Shown here: piece after piece, positions 35,590 to 46,945 of the stretch
Layout of the letters: each line of letters starts with the position of its first letter
How positions within the stretch are numbered: position 1 is the stretch's first letter
NCBI GenBank assembly: GCA_037974335.1
Contig: CM075760.1
Location: forward strand, 16,052,059-16,116,058
DNA: 64,000 nt
Source of the DNA: Prionace glauca
Lineage: Eukaryota > Chordata > Chondrichthyes > Carcharhiniformes > Carcharhinidae
Direction of reading: 5' to 3'
Made by a program: the position numbers and the translations under genes
The notes under the pieces: generated by a model
Told to the model about the DNA's origin: nothing
The model's input: only the letters and a program-made list of their open reading frames with translations
Database searches by the model: none

Positions 35590-37015
35590 CCTGCTCAGCC
35601 TCGGAGGTGAGTGGGGTTCAGCAGACCGGAGCTCGCCTCTTCCACCATGAGCGTTGTGGCCCGAGTTCCCTTTATCGGGAGACAATGTGGCCGAGAGGCT
35701 AAACCCGTCCTGTCCATTTCAGACTCCGAGTTTCTCACTGGTGGAGATGGAGAGCAGGAGCCGGAGCATCTGGAATTCTGAAAGTATCTGAAAGTTCGGG
35801 GTGTGCGGGGAATTGATTTTCCCTGCATGTCTTGGGGTTCCACGGTTTGTAGATGTTTGAAACATTCCCATAGGATGGTATCTCCCAAGCGGACTTGATA
35901 GGAATCTGGCCTTGTTCCTGACCTGAACGTGTCTCATAACCAGCGTATCCATTGCCATGATTCTTAACTAATAGCCTAACAACTGCCTTTAACAGCCTGT
36001 CCCAGTTGATGGAAACGGCTCTGGGTGTCAGCTCCCACCCTCGGAAAATTAGACTTTGGGAAGAGTGATCATGTGCAACTCTGCTTGTGCTATTCCATTT
36101 GTTGAAGAGGGGAGGGGAGTGGTGATTGGGGGGATGTTGTCCTGTAATTGAAGAGCAATCTGGATAGTTTGGTGTCAAAGGAGGCTGTGGGATAGTTTTT
36201 TGAACCTCTTTTTACTGTTTGGGCCGCTCTTTCTGCCAGACCGTTGGATGATGGGGAATATGGGCACTGTCCTAACGTGTCAAATTCTGTTCAATTTGTT
36301 GCAATGCACAAAGTCCTGGCAGTTGAAGTGTGGTCCATGTTCAGAAACCAACGCCTGTGGGATCCCGGGTGTCAAGAAAGAGGAGTGAAGTTTCTCCACT
36401 CTTGTCCTTGTGTTTGATGAACTCACTCTCTGTATGGCCATCCATTATGAATCAGCATCTCCCATTATCAGGATCGCAGACCCCATGAATGGCCCGGCAC
36501 TGACCATGTGCAGCCACGTCTACGGCCGTCCCAGCCATTCCCAAGTGTGAAGAGTAGTGACTGGTGACATTCGTCCCTTGTTGACATTGCCAACACTGAC
36601 CCACGATCAAATACCTGTATTCATACCTGGCCACAGACGCGGCAATTTGTAGGTTATTAAGTTTGTCACTCCTGGGTGGCCACGAGTACCGCGAAGATGG
36701 GATGGTGAACCTTGGCTCAGGATGACTGTCTTGAATCCCATCGGCGTGTGCCATCTTCCACAGTCAACTGTCCTCTGCTACTCCAATATGGGCACAATTC
36801 AGGCTGTAACGGCCTTTTGGTTTCCCCCATCAGCGCTCGCTGCTTCAGTTTATTCAGGACTGGGTAATTTTGTATCCAAAGCCAAATATTATTGGCTGCC
36901 ACTAGGAGAGTTTTGAAAAAGTTCATGATTGCCATCACTTACACTGGGGATGTGACCAGTGTCCGTTAATTGTAGCCAACTCAAGGCATCTTCCTTTGCA
37001 ACTCTGCTGCCGAGT
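35590..37015 (-). mobile_element. Ty3/gypsy-type LTR retroelement fossil (pol remnant)
   Basis: A broken remnant of a Ty3/gypsy-like pol region. Reading on minus from the right, the parts are: the end of the RNase H region (about 36.95-37.01 kb), the integrase zinc-binding region (about 36.56-36.72 kb), the integrase core (about 36.2-36.55 kb) and the integrase C-terminal region down to about 35.6 kb. It contains several breaks. No LTRs were recognised. Divergence and a younger SINE at its right edge make it old. The left boundary is uncertain. Confidence 0.6.
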
Positions 37016-37024
37016 TGCCCATGT

Positions 37025-37560
37025 TCAGAGGGCAATGAAGTGTCAACCACATTGCTGTGGCCCTTTCCTGGGACATTGATAAACACAGTAAAAAGTCTGA
37101 CAACACCAGGTTTAAGTCCAACTGATTTATTTGATAGTAAATTCACTAGCTTTAGAGGTTACCCTCTTCGTCAGGTGAATGGAGAGTTCTGGTGACGAAC
37201 ATTCACCTGATGAAGAGGGTAACCTCGAAAGCTAGTGAATTTACTATCACATAAATCGATTGGACTTAAAACCTGGTGTTGTCAGACTTTTTACTGTGTC
37301 TAGCCCAGTCCAACGCCAGCATATCCACATCATGACATTAATAAACCAGGTGGGTCTTTCTGAAAATGGACAATGTTTTTCTGGTCACTAATGAATTCTA
37401 AACTCCAGATATATTTACTTAAGTTCCACCATCTGCAGTGACGTGATCAGAATCCATGTGCCCAGAACATTAGCTGAGTTCTTGCATTAATACTCAAGTG
37501 ATAAAACCTACAGTCCATCACATCCACACCTGAGTGTACACATCCTGAATTCCGGTAACC
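37025..37560 (-). mobile_element. long-family SINE split by a Penelope palindrome
   Basis: The SINE runs 37025-37084 (GAGGGCAATGAAGTGTCAAC), then resumes at 37334 (ATAAACCAGGTGGGTC) to about 37560, with GTGACGTGATCAGAATCCA as a degenerate tRNA B-box side. The palindromic element at 37085-37333 sits inside it. Confidence 0.6.
37085..37333. mobile_element. Penelope-like palindromic tail dimer with target duplication
   Basis: Arms of roughly 100 bp (about 37086-37185 and 37200-37300) are reverse complements. The right copy alone has the terminal CCAGTCCAACGCCAGCATAT segment, as at 19.2 kb. Flanks GACATTGATAAAC (37072-37084) and GACATTAATAAAC (37334-37346) form a 13-bp target duplication with one mismatch. 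It is older than the 19.2-kb copy, judging by arm mismatches. Confidence 0.75.
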
Positions 37561-37687
37561 CAGACACACCATACTATGCATGTCTGCAGGGCTCCCGGAT
37601 TGGACAGCATTAACTGTCTCAATCAGGGAGCAAATATTCCAAAGTTCCACCTGATGGTTACCGTTGAAGTCCTTAGATATATCTCTC

Positions 37688-38083
37688 TATTGAGACGTAT
37701 AAGATGATGAATGGGATGGATAGGATAGAGGTGGAGAGACTCTTCCCGCTCAAAAAAGACAGTAGGACTAGGGGGCACAGCCTCAAGATAAAGGGGGGGG
37801 GGCGGTTTAGAACAGAGTTGAGGAGGAACTTCTTCACTCAAAGGGTGGTGAATCTCTGGAATTCTCTGCCCGTTGAAGTGGTGGAGGCTGCCTCGCTAAA
37901 TATTTTTAAGAAACGGGTTGATGGGTTTTTGATAAGAGAAGGGAATAAGGGTTATGGGGAGAGGGCGGGAAGGTGGAGCTGAGTCACGACAGATCAGCCA
38001 TGATCTTATTGAATGGCGGGGCAGGCTCGAAGGGCCAGATGGCCTACTCCTGCTCCTATTTCTTATGTTCTTATGTTCTTATG
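37688..38083 (+). mobile_element. CR1-type LINE 3' end, young
   Basis: Starts within the coding region (GAGACGTATAAGATGATG) and ends with three TTCTTATG-type units. It is nearly identical to 45.02-45.40 kb. A long pyrimidine tract follows the tail. Confidence 0.9.
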
Positions 38084-38084
38084 T

Positions 38085-38815
38085 ACCTTTTTCTCTGTTT
38101 CTTGTGGCTCTCTCTCTATTACTCTTTCTCTATGTCTCTCTGTGCCTTTGTCTCTCTCGATGTTTCACTCTGTCTTTTGCTGTCTCTCCGCCTCTCCCCC
38201 ACTCTCCCTCTGTCTCTCCTGCCACTCCCCCTCAGTGTCACTCTCCTACTCCCACTCCCTGTCCCTCTTTAATTTATTTGTCTCTCTGCCCCACCCCCCA
38301 CCCACCTCACTCTGACTTTTGCTCTTGCTTTGTCCATTGTGCTTTTTCAGTCCCACTCTTTCCCATTCACTCCTGCTCTGTGTCTCGATATCTCTGTTTC
38401 TATCTGTCTCTGGCTATTTCCTTCTGCATCACTTTTTGCCTCCCGTTCCCCCACCCCCCTGTCTCCCTCTCCCTCTCGTATTACAAACTCCAATCTGTCT
38501 TCCTCTATCTCCCTTTCTCATTCCCTGTATATCTCTCTCGCCATTTTCCTCATTATTTCTGTCTTTCTCATTCCCTGTTTATCTCTCTCGCCATTTTCCT
38601 CACTATTTCTGTCTTTCACATTCTGTGAGACACTGTCTTTGTCTCTCTTCTACCTCATTGTTTCCTGTATCTGTTAGAAACTCTTTGAAATTCTTTGCTC
38701 TCCAAGTCTTCGTGCCTTTCCCTCTCTTTGCCACTCTCTGTCTAATAATCTCACTGTTGCTAACATTGTCCTCTCTATCTATCTGTCAGTCTTTCTATCT
38801 CTGTGAGGCTGTTTG
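38085..38815. repeat. long pyrimidine-rich tract
   Basis: About 730 bp dominated by C and T on plus (CTCTCTCTATT, CCTCTCTTTGCC and so on). Several open frames cross it, rich in Ser, Leu and Pro; these are low-complexity artefacts. A 50-bp direct repeat with CATTCCCTGT and TCTCTCGCCATTTTCCTCA lies at 38518-38610. Confidence 0.85.
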
Positions 38816-38866
38816 GTGATTTACAGTTTGAATGCCCAATAGGAAGATTCAGAGGTCTTGTTTTTG

Positions 38867-40713
38867 TCATTTCCCCTCAGGCTGTATTGAGTGGAAAATT
38901 GCAGTAAGGGGATATTTCAGTACATTTTTTAGCTGCTGCCTGAACTGAGTTTGTGTCACAGCGTAAATAGCAGTATTTGTACAGCAACTTGTGAGTTGCA
39001 GCATGAAACCCAATTCCATAACATAAAATTCTAATCTAATTTTAGACCCCAAATCATACATGCGATTCCATACTGAATAAACCATGAATGTTGACCATAA
39101 GATAATGAAATTGGCTGAGATAACAAATAGGAAAATAATGGATTTCCTTCGACTCTCCATCTCTGGGTCTCTTGGATTCTCACCGCTGCTGTGAGCCCGG
39201 AGTCTCCTGCGGGCTCTGCTGCTCACTAAAATGTGTCTGACGGTGAGAGCATTGAGCAGCAGAATCAGGACGAATGGGGCACACGGGTTTAGAATGTAAT
39301 GGAGGAACTCGATTGTTCCCCAGACCAGAGAGTACATAACACCAGTTGTGAAGTCACAAAACCAGGGGAGGTTCCGCAGCCCATATGTATTTAATAACAT
39401 AAAATACCAGATAATGTTCTTTAAACAGCTCAGCACCGTCACTGTTCCCAGAACCACAGCCGCCGATTTCTCAGTGCAATATTTACTTCTCAGCTTGGGG
39501 CAACAAATGACCACAAATCGATCAAAGGTGAAAGTGACGGTGAACCAGACAGAACAGTCAGTGGCAGCATAAAGCAGGACGGCGTGGATATTACACACGG
39601 CGAGAGAACGCACAAAATAGAAGTGTTGCTGATAAACAATGGGAATGTGTCTCAATATCAGGTCAAAGATAATGACCAGCAGATCCCCCACTGACATGGC
39701 CACCAGGTAACGAGTTACACATTTGGACAGACCACAGTTTCTGCTCGTCAGTGTCACAATTGTGATTATGTTCACTGTCAGGAAGGAAATACAGAATAAA
39801 ATTAGAAATGATTCAATGGAAGGAATTACCATTTAGACTTATGATGGGTTAAATTTTTTAAAAAAGTACAAAAACACAACAATTGGAATATATATTTTTA
39901 AGCCAGCACGTCTTTCGGAGTGTGAGAGGAAAGTAGAGCATCTGGAATAAACCTGTACAGACACAGAGAGAATGTACAAACTCAAAACAGACAATGACCC
40001 AAAACTGGAACTGAACCCCGGTTCCTGATGCTGTGAGACAGCAGTACTAACCACTATGCCACTGTACTGATCCTTGGTAGTGACACAAAGTTAACATTTG
40101 GGCGAGAGCTTTCCAGGGAGTCCTCAACATTGTCCCTCACTCAGCTACAGGTAAATATCCCCTCTGCCTGTGAAGGATTTGGAGGGTAAGAAGGATGAGG
40201 CAGTAAACCCTAACAGAAGATGCGGAGTGGAGTCCTGTAGGTGGTAATCTGTTGTCTCTCAGACAGCTCACTGACAACTCCCACAACAGAGCAGGTACCA
40301 AACAGTGTTGGTTTGACCCTTTCCTCTGGACAATACTAACAGTTGGCAGACGGAGATCCTGATGCCCTGAAGCACAGAATCTCTATTAGATTTACATCTC
40401 CATGAGTCCTCTCTTGGCAAGAAAGTTGTCAATATATGCACCAGGTAAAAACTCAAACAAAGGCCAGTCGCAAAGGAAAAGCCAAGTAAGCTGCCTAATG
40501 ACTCTCATCCTGTGACTCCGACATCCAATATTATGAAATGCATGAAAAGGTTAGTCATGGCATGAATCAGTTCTGGCTTCCCAGACAGCCTAGATCCACT
40601 ACAGTTCACTACATCCATAACAGGTCCAAAATGCCATCTCTCTGACATTACAGTCATTACTGTAACACCGACTCATGTTTATCAACGACAGCTCAGCCAT
40701 TAACACCATTATT

Positions 40714-40750
<37 letters not shown>

Positions 40751-41797
40751 TCACCAGAGTACCTGATGAGTGTTCTTAAATGTATGTTATTCCGGAGCCT
40801 TACAACGATTTTGGCTTCTGAATTTGTGTGTGAGTGAGAGTAAGTGTCTAAATCTAATTGTTTCTATCAGTAAATGTCTCTATTAATAGTTGTATGTTTG
40901 TGTTTCTGTGACTCCAGGAAAGTTTGTGGTGGTACATGGGACAGTGTTGTTGCCTCACAGCACTAGGCTCCCTGGTTCAATTTCAGGCTTGGCTACTGAG
41001 TGTGCAGAGTCTACTCGTTCTCACTGTGTCTGCGTGGGTTTCCTCCAGGTGCTCCGGTTTCCTCCCAAGGTCTGAAAGTTGTGCTGGTTTGATGCATTGG
41101 CCGTGCTAAACGCTCCCTCAGTGTACCTGAACAGGCGCCGGAGCGTGGCAACTCGGGGATATTTACGGCAACTTCATTGCAGTGTTAATGTTTGCATACT
41201 TGTGACATTGATGAATGAATTTCAATCTGAAATATGTTTCCCTTGAGATCCTGCTATGCAAACATGATCAATAAAATGCATTCTGCAGCGTGGTGACTGG
41301 GTGGGCAATTGGCAGTGAGCTGGCGTTACATGTAGATGGTAAAAAACGATCCTGCTTTATATTTTTCTCACAAAGGATTAGTGTTAGGTCACATGTCTAT
41401 GGATAGTCACACAGAAGACACCCTAGCCCATAGGCCCTGAGACAATTGTCAGCGGCTGAAAGAATTAATAACTGGATATAGGGATTCAACAGAAACAACG
41501 AGAGCAGCAAACCCAGTACAGTAAATGAAAAGGAAATTAATACAGTTAAACAGCCTTTCTAGAATTAGGAACTGGGGACAGAACTTTACAGCCTCACTTT
41601 TCCGAAAACTGCAAAATCCTACCCGTGTTCAACAGACCTTCCCATGCTCTGACCCCTGCCTGCTCCGATTCCAGTGGCAGTCGGACTGGTACAATTCCAG
41701 ACAGGGACTTACCCGGAACTCCAATAATCGCCAAGATGGGATAGTAAACGTACTGAATCACCTTCAGTAAACTTTCAATCCGATAAGCTGATGGCAT
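38867..41797 (-). CDS. GPR139-like rhodopsin-family G-protein-coupled receptor 1
   Basis: Two coding exons on minus. Exon 1 (41797-41713) encodes 28 codons ending YYPILAIIGVP, with donor GTAAGT in phase 1. Exon 2 (39774-38867) follows acceptor TTCCTGACAG and restores VNIITIVTL, so transmembrane helix 1 spans the junction. The protein is about 330 residues with seven hydrophobic segments, DRF in place of DRY at about 113-115, CTEK before helix 4, basic SSRARRRLR in loop 3, and NTAIYAV near the NPxxY site. Both strings CGLSKCVTRYLVAM and DLLVII are typical of the GPR139-like receptors that are numerous in fish. Ligand unknown. SINEs occupy its 1.9-kb intron. An in-frame upstream ATG at 42112 could extend exon 1, so the start is not certain. 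Confidence 0.85.
39895..40068 (-). mobile_element. V-SINE 5' half, minus, in receptor intron
   Basis: Core complement ACAGACACAGAGAGAATG and head complement AACTGAACCCCGGTTCC, TACTAACCACTATGCCACTG. The 3' tail is missing. Confidence 0.65.
40710..40750. repeat. GT microsatellite
   Basis: An uninterrupted run of GT dinucleotides inside the first receptor intron. Confidence 0.95.
40925..41220 (+). mobile_element. V-SINE in receptor intron
   Basis: Degenerate head (GACAGTGTTGTTGCCTCACA), core TGTGTCTGCGTGGGTTTCCT, and tail AACTTCATTGCAGTGTTAAT and TACTTGTGACATTGATGAAT. Confidence 0.75.
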
Positions 41798-41869
41798 CCT
41801 CCAATCATCTAAGGTAAATATAGAAATCCAATAGTATAAACTTTTGTCCATGGCTGGAAACTTCCAATC

Positions 41870-41975
41870 CATTGTTCCCAGATTCTGATGAATTGTTGGA
41901 ACACTCTGGGTCATTGTTCCCAGATTCTGATCCACTGTTGGAACATTCTGGGCCATTGCTCCCAGATTCTGATCT
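41870..41975. repeat. 42-bp tandem repeat next to receptor exon 1
   Basis: About two and a half units, each starting CATTGTTCCCAGATTCTGAT. The unit length is a multiple of three. On minus the repeat stays open, as a 14-residue repeat with the core QNLGTM, in frame with receptor exon 1. Confidence 0.85.
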
Positions 41976-42112
41976 CTCCTTTCGCTCCCTCTGTCTCCAC
42001 AGCCGCTGATCGCTGTTAGTGTTGGAGTTGTCGCTCCCGCTGACTCAATGGGACAACACATTGAACGGAACCCCTTATTATTCGAAGGGGGAAATCCCTC
42101 CAGGCACACCAA

Positions 42113-42689
42113 TCAGATCCATGGAGACTCACATCAATTACAGTCACTAAACAAACAGCTTCACCTCACCCTGTGCAATCCAACACCTTTTACAAACAAA
42201 GAAGAGAATTTACAGCCTAGATGGGGTGTTGAGGTTCAGGGAAGTATGGGACGTTGGAAATAATGGAGAGGCAGACATGACAGTGCAGAATGAGCTGTGA
42301 GAGAGCATTGGATTGGATTTTTTTTTTCATTGGAGGCTAAGGGGCAATTATATTGAGTTGTTTAAAATGAGGGACCGAGACAGAGTGGGGAGGAATGATC
42401 TACTTCGTTGATCAGAGAGAACAATAATCAGTGATATAGACTTAGAAAAGAAAACGCTCATACTTGCAAATTGCCTTTCACCACCACCGGAACCTCGAAA
42501 TGTTTTCCAGCCAATGAAGTTATTTTGAAATGGATTCGCTATTGTAATATTGGAAACAGAGTAAAATCTAAGTTATCATTTCACAAATTTGAAACCAGCA
42601 AAACAATTTATTGATACATGTTAATTAATTCTTATGTCCCATGAATAAAAAAAATACAGATTGAGTGAGTCAACAAGAGCAATATTAAT
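42113..42689. other. 5' flank of receptor 1
   Basis: No gene or clear repeat. This is the likely promoter side of the receptor on minus, but no TATA or initiator was convincing. Confidence 0.4.
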
Positions 42690-43389
42690 AGAAACATAGA
42701 ACAGTACTTCACAGTACAGGCCCTTCGGCCCTCAATGCTGTGCCGAGCTATGTCCAAACCCAAGATCAAGCTATCCCACTCCCTATCACTCTGGTGTGCT
42801 CCATGTGCCTATCCAATAACCGCTTGAAAGTTCCTAAAGTGTCCGACTCCATTATCACAGCAGGCAGTACATTCCACACCGCAACCACTCTCTGAGTGAA
42901 GAATCTACCTCGGACATCTCTCCTATATCTCCCACCATGAACCTTATAGTTGTGCGCCCTAGTAACAGCTACATCCACCCGAGGAAATAGTCTCTGCACG
43001 TCCATTCAATCAATCTCTCTCATCATCTTATAAACCTCTATTAAGTCGCCTCTCATCCTCCTCCGCTCCAAAGAGAAAAGCCCCAGATTCCTCAACGTTT
43101 CCACATAAGACCTTCCCTCCAAACCAGGCAGCATCCTGGCAAATCTTCTCTGCACTCTCTCCAATGCTTCCACATCCTTCTTAAAGTGAGGTGACCAGAG
43201 ATGCACGCAATATTCCAAATGTGGTCTCACCAACGTGCGGTATAGTTGCAGCATAACCCCACTGCTCTTAACTCAAACCCCCTGTTTATAAACGGTAACA
43301 CACTATAAACATTCTTCACAGCTCTATCCACTTGAGTGGCAACCTTCAGAGGTCCGTGGATATGAACCCCAAGATCCCTCTGTTCCTGT
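42690..43389 (-). mobile_element. CR1-type LINE 3' region, second subfamily, minus
   Basis: The tail is at the left (AACATAGAACAGTAC, GGCCCTTCGGCCC). Two coding blocks run right: FFTQRVVAVWNVLPAVI at about 42.88 kb, and LVRPHLEYCVHLWSPHFKKD with RRFARMLPGLEGRSY at about 43.2 kb. A frame break separates the blocks. It is cut at its 5' side by the young CR1 beginning at 43390. Confidence 0.85.
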
Positions 43390-45405
43390 TAAATTAAAAG
43401 CGGAGGAGTTTAGAGTAGCTAAGAGCAGTGGGCGAGAAGAGGATTGGGAAAGGTTTAAAGGTCAACAAAGATTGACAAAGAAATTGATAAAGGAGGGTAG
43501 GAGAAGCTATGAGGCTGGGCTAGCACTTAATATAAAAAAGGATAGCAAGAGTTTTTATAAATATATAAAAAGGAAGAGGCTGGCTAGGGTAAACGTTGGT
43601 CCTTTAGAGGATGAGAAAGGGGAGCTAGTGGTAGGGGATAGGAATATGGCTAAGATCTTGAATAACTTCTTTGTTTCTGTCTTCACGGAGGAGGACGTGA
43701 ATAATTTGCCGGGTGTTAGCGATGGAAAGGTGGTAGGAATGGAGGGTCTTAATGACATTACTGTTACTAGAGAGGTGGTGCTCGACAGACTGGAGGGGCT
43801 GATTGTGGACAAGTCCCCAGGACCGGATGGAATGCATCCGAGGGTTCTGAAAGAAATGGCGGAGGTGATAGTGGATGCTTTGGTGGTTATTTTCCAGACG
43901 TCGCTGGATTCCGGGGAAGTGCCAGAAGATTGGAAAACGGCTAATGTTACGCCGTTGTTTAAGAAGGGTGCCAGGCAAAAGGCGGGGAATTATAGGCGGG
44001 TTAGTTTAACGTCTGTGGTAGGTAAAATGTTAGAAACCGTCATTAAGGAGGAAATAGCGAGGCATCTTGAGGGGAATTGCTTGATAGGGCGGACGCAACA
44101 CGGTTTCATTAAAGGGAAGTCGTGTCTGACAAATTTACTGGAGTTCTATGAGGATGTGTCTAGGGCAGTGGACAGAGGAGAGCTGGTGGATGTGGTCTTT
44201 CTGGATTTTCAGAAGGCGTTTGACAAGGTACCTCACAAGAGGTTATTGCAGAAGGTCAGGGGACATGGAGTTGGGGGTAGGGTGTTAGCGTGGATAGAGG
44301 ATTGGTTGTCAAATAGGAGGCAGAGAGTGGGGGTCAACGGATGCTATTCGGATTGGCGGTTGGTGACTAGTGGGGTGCCCCAGGGATCGGTGCTGGGGCC
44401 TCAGCTATTTACCATTTATATAGATGATCTGGAGGAGGGAACCGAGTGCAGGGTGTCGAAATTTGCTGATGACACCAAGATTGGGGGAACGGCAAATTGT
44501 GCGGAGGGTGTGGAGAGTCTGCAGAAGGATCTAGATAGGCTGGGCGAATGGGCCAGGAAATGGCAAATGGAATTTAATGTTGGCAAGTGTGAGGTGGTCC
44601 ACTTTGGTAGGAGGAATGGTAGGAAGGACTATTACTTACGGGGCGAAAAACTGCAGCAGGCGACGGTGCAGAGGGACCTCGGGGTCCTTGTGCATGAGTC
44701 GCAAAAACCCAGCTTGCAGGTGCAGCAGGTGGTCAGGAAGGCGAATGGGATGCTGGCCTTCATAGCGAGGGGGATTGAATATAAAAGTAGGGAGGTCTTG
44801 CTGCAGCTGTATAGGGCATTGGTGAGGCCGCAGCTGGAGTACTGTGTGCAGTTTTGGGCGCCGCACCTGCGCAAGGATGTTTTGGCCCTGGAGGGAGTGC
44901 AGAGGAGGTTTACTCGGCTGATACCGGAGTTGAGGGGATTGAGCTATGAGGAGAGGCTGAACAAACTAGGCTTGTACTCGTTAGAGTTTAGAAGAATGAG
45001 GGGAGATCTCATTGAGACGTATAAGATGATGAATGGGATGGATAGGATAGAGGTGGAGAGACTGTTCCCGCTCAAAAAAGACAGTAGGACTAGGGGGCAC
45101 AGCCTCAAGATAAAGGGGGGGGGGCGGTTTAGAACAGAGTTGAGGAGGAACTTCTTCACTCAAAGGGTGGTGAATCTCTGGAATTCTCTGCCCGTTGAAG
45201 TGGTGGAGGCTGCCTCGCTAAATATTTTTAAGAAACGGGTTGATGGGTTTTTGATAAGAGAAGGGATTAAGGGTTATGGGGAGAGGGCGGGAAGGTGGAG
45301 CTGAGTCACGACAGATCAGCCATGATCTTATTGAATGGCGGGGCAGGCTCGAAGGGCCAGATGGCCTACTCCTGCTCCTATTTCTTATGTTCTTATGTTC
45401 TTATC
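43390..45405 (+). mobile_element. CR1-type LINE with long open reverse-transcriptase frame
   Basis: The best-preserved LINE here. An uninterrupted frame (43472-45304, 610 codons) covers the reverse transcriptase from LNNFFVSVFTEE, KSPGPDGMHPR, VVFLDFQKAFDKVPH, the SGVPQGSVLGP motif and the catalytic FADDTKIGG to the C-terminal WNSLPVEVVEAASLNIFKKR. The 3' UTR with GGGCCAGATGGCC and TTCTTATG tail is complete. The 5' end is truncated, so the apurinic endonuclease domain and promoter are missing and it cannot be autonomous. The open frame and close match to seven other fragments here show recent family activity. Confidence 0.95.
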
Positions 45406-45676
45406 TTCCACAATTTAAAAACCATGTCTAAAGAAAATAGTCATCAGAAAATAATCGTTCAAGCTTTTCTATCCACTGGCTTCTATGCAATCTATGTCTT
45501 CCAGCAAAAGATATGCTTCTAAAGATGAATGCTCAGATCTTAGTATGGCTTCCCAGACGCTTCTGAACACTGTTTCACAGGCTATTGTAGAACTTCAAAC
45601 ATTCTACAATAAATGATTACTCTGCATATTGCTTAGTTATCAGTGAAGTAACAAAAACATATTGTCAACACTTTAC

Positions 45677-45746
45677 CTGGAACTGCGATGACTGCAAGTG
45701 CAGTGTAGAAAATAGCATATGCGGGACCTCTTGGTGGGTTATGCAT
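45677..45746 (-). CDS. isolated first exon of a GPR139-like receptor
   Basis: A 70-nt minus-strand exon encoding MHNPPRGPAYAIFYTA and LAVIAVP, ending at donor GTAAAG in phase 1. Length (23 codons plus one base), start MH(N/G)P and the final VP match exon 1 of the receptor at 50.4 kb exactly in layout. No partner second exon lies between it and the receptor 1 gene downstream. It could be an alternative first exon for the receptor 1 exon 2 at 39774, with which its phase agrees (VPVNIITIV), or the remnant of a lost third gene. Confidence 0.7.
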
Positions 45747-46109
45747 TTTATGTCAGGAGTCGAGACGTCCGTTTGAGAATCTGCTGCGTTCTGTGCAAAA
45801 TTCAATGCACCCATTTTTATATGTGTTGCCAGTCCGCCAGAGACACACTTAAATTAACTCATCATTTATGTAAACTGCCCTAATTGAACAATTTCATTTG
45901 GTTACATCACCACTTTGATATTTACAGTCATTAAACAAATTGATATAATTACATCATCATCAATATTAGTTACATTTATGAACACACTGAGCTCGATAAA
46001 AAGGCAATAAAATAATCTATTTCAACAATTATTGTCATTATTTTCTCGTTTTAGTGTCCATCCAAAGGAATGAATAAAATATGGTTTTCTGAACGTTATG
46101 GCAAAGTTG

Positions 46110-46345
46110 TATGCCATGTGTGGAGTTTGCACGTTCTCCCCACGTCTATGAAGGTTTCCTCTGGGTGCTCCGGTTTCCCCTCATAGTCTGAAAGATGTGC
46201 TGGTTAGGTGCACTGGTCATGCGAAATTCTTTATCAACGTCCCAAACAGGCGCCTGAGTGTGGCGACGAAGGGATTTTAAGACAAACGTCATTGTTGTGC
46301 TCATGTAAGCCGACTTGTGAATAATAAATGAACTTCAAACTTTAA
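46110..46345 (+). mobile_element. V-SINE core and tail
   Basis: TGTGTGGAGTTTGCACGTTC begins the core and CGACTTGTGAATAATAAATG ends the tail. The tRNA-like head is missing. Confidence 0.75.
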
Positions 46346-46346
46346 G

Positions 46347-46610
46347 ACTGCGATTGATCCAACCCAGCCCAGCGGACTTGTCTAACATAATACAGTTCAT
46401 GATTCTCAACATTTCCTCATTCGATATATTGGCATTCTCGAGAATGTTCACACATCTCTCCCTGACCTCAACATCTATCATCGCCTTCTCAGTGTTGAAT
46501 ACACACACAAAGTACTTATGAAGGATCTCACCGAATTTTTGTGACACTGCACATAACTTTTCACCACTGTACATGACATTTTTCATTCTGTTCCTGGGGC
46601 ACCGGCATCG
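46347..46610 (-). mobile_element. old CR1-like LINE fragment, minus
   Basis: Reads KFGEILHKYFVCVFNTEKAM, then RIMNCIMLDKSAGLG, equivalent to the LNNFFVSVFTEE to KSPGPDG region of the young CR1. Similar low-grade LINE sequence continues past the SINE at about 46950-47200. Confidence 0.6.
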
Positions 46611-46611
46611 C

Positions 46612-46945
46612 TGGCTGGCCAGCAATTGTTGTGTCCGCCTAATTACCCTTGACAGAGGGCAACTGAATGTCAATCACATTATCATGGCTCCTGAATCACA
46701 TGCAGGCAAGACTAGGTAAAGAAGGCAGACTTCCTCCCCTAAAGGACATTAGTGATCCAATTGGGTTTTCTTGACAAACGACAATGTTTTCAAGATCATC
46801 GGTAATTTTTTAAATTCCAGATTTTTTGTTTATGAATTCAAATTCCGCCATCTATTGTAGCGCGATCCAAGAATGTGGTCCCAGTACATTGGCTGAGTTT
46901 CTGGATTAATAGTCTAGCACTAATACTACCCAACTATTATTGCTC
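46612..46945 (-). mobile_element. long-family SINE, minus
   Basis: One of the more complete copies, with GGCACCGGCATCGCTGGCTG, CTAAAGGACATTAGTGATCC, GAATTCAAATTCCGCCATCT and a degenerate CGATCCAAGAATGTGGTCCC box towards the right-hand head. Confidence 0.65.

Noticed and set aside
37954-38819. Several long open frames rich in Ser, Leu and Pro
   Set aside because: Low-complexity reading of a pyrimidine tract joined to a LINE tail.
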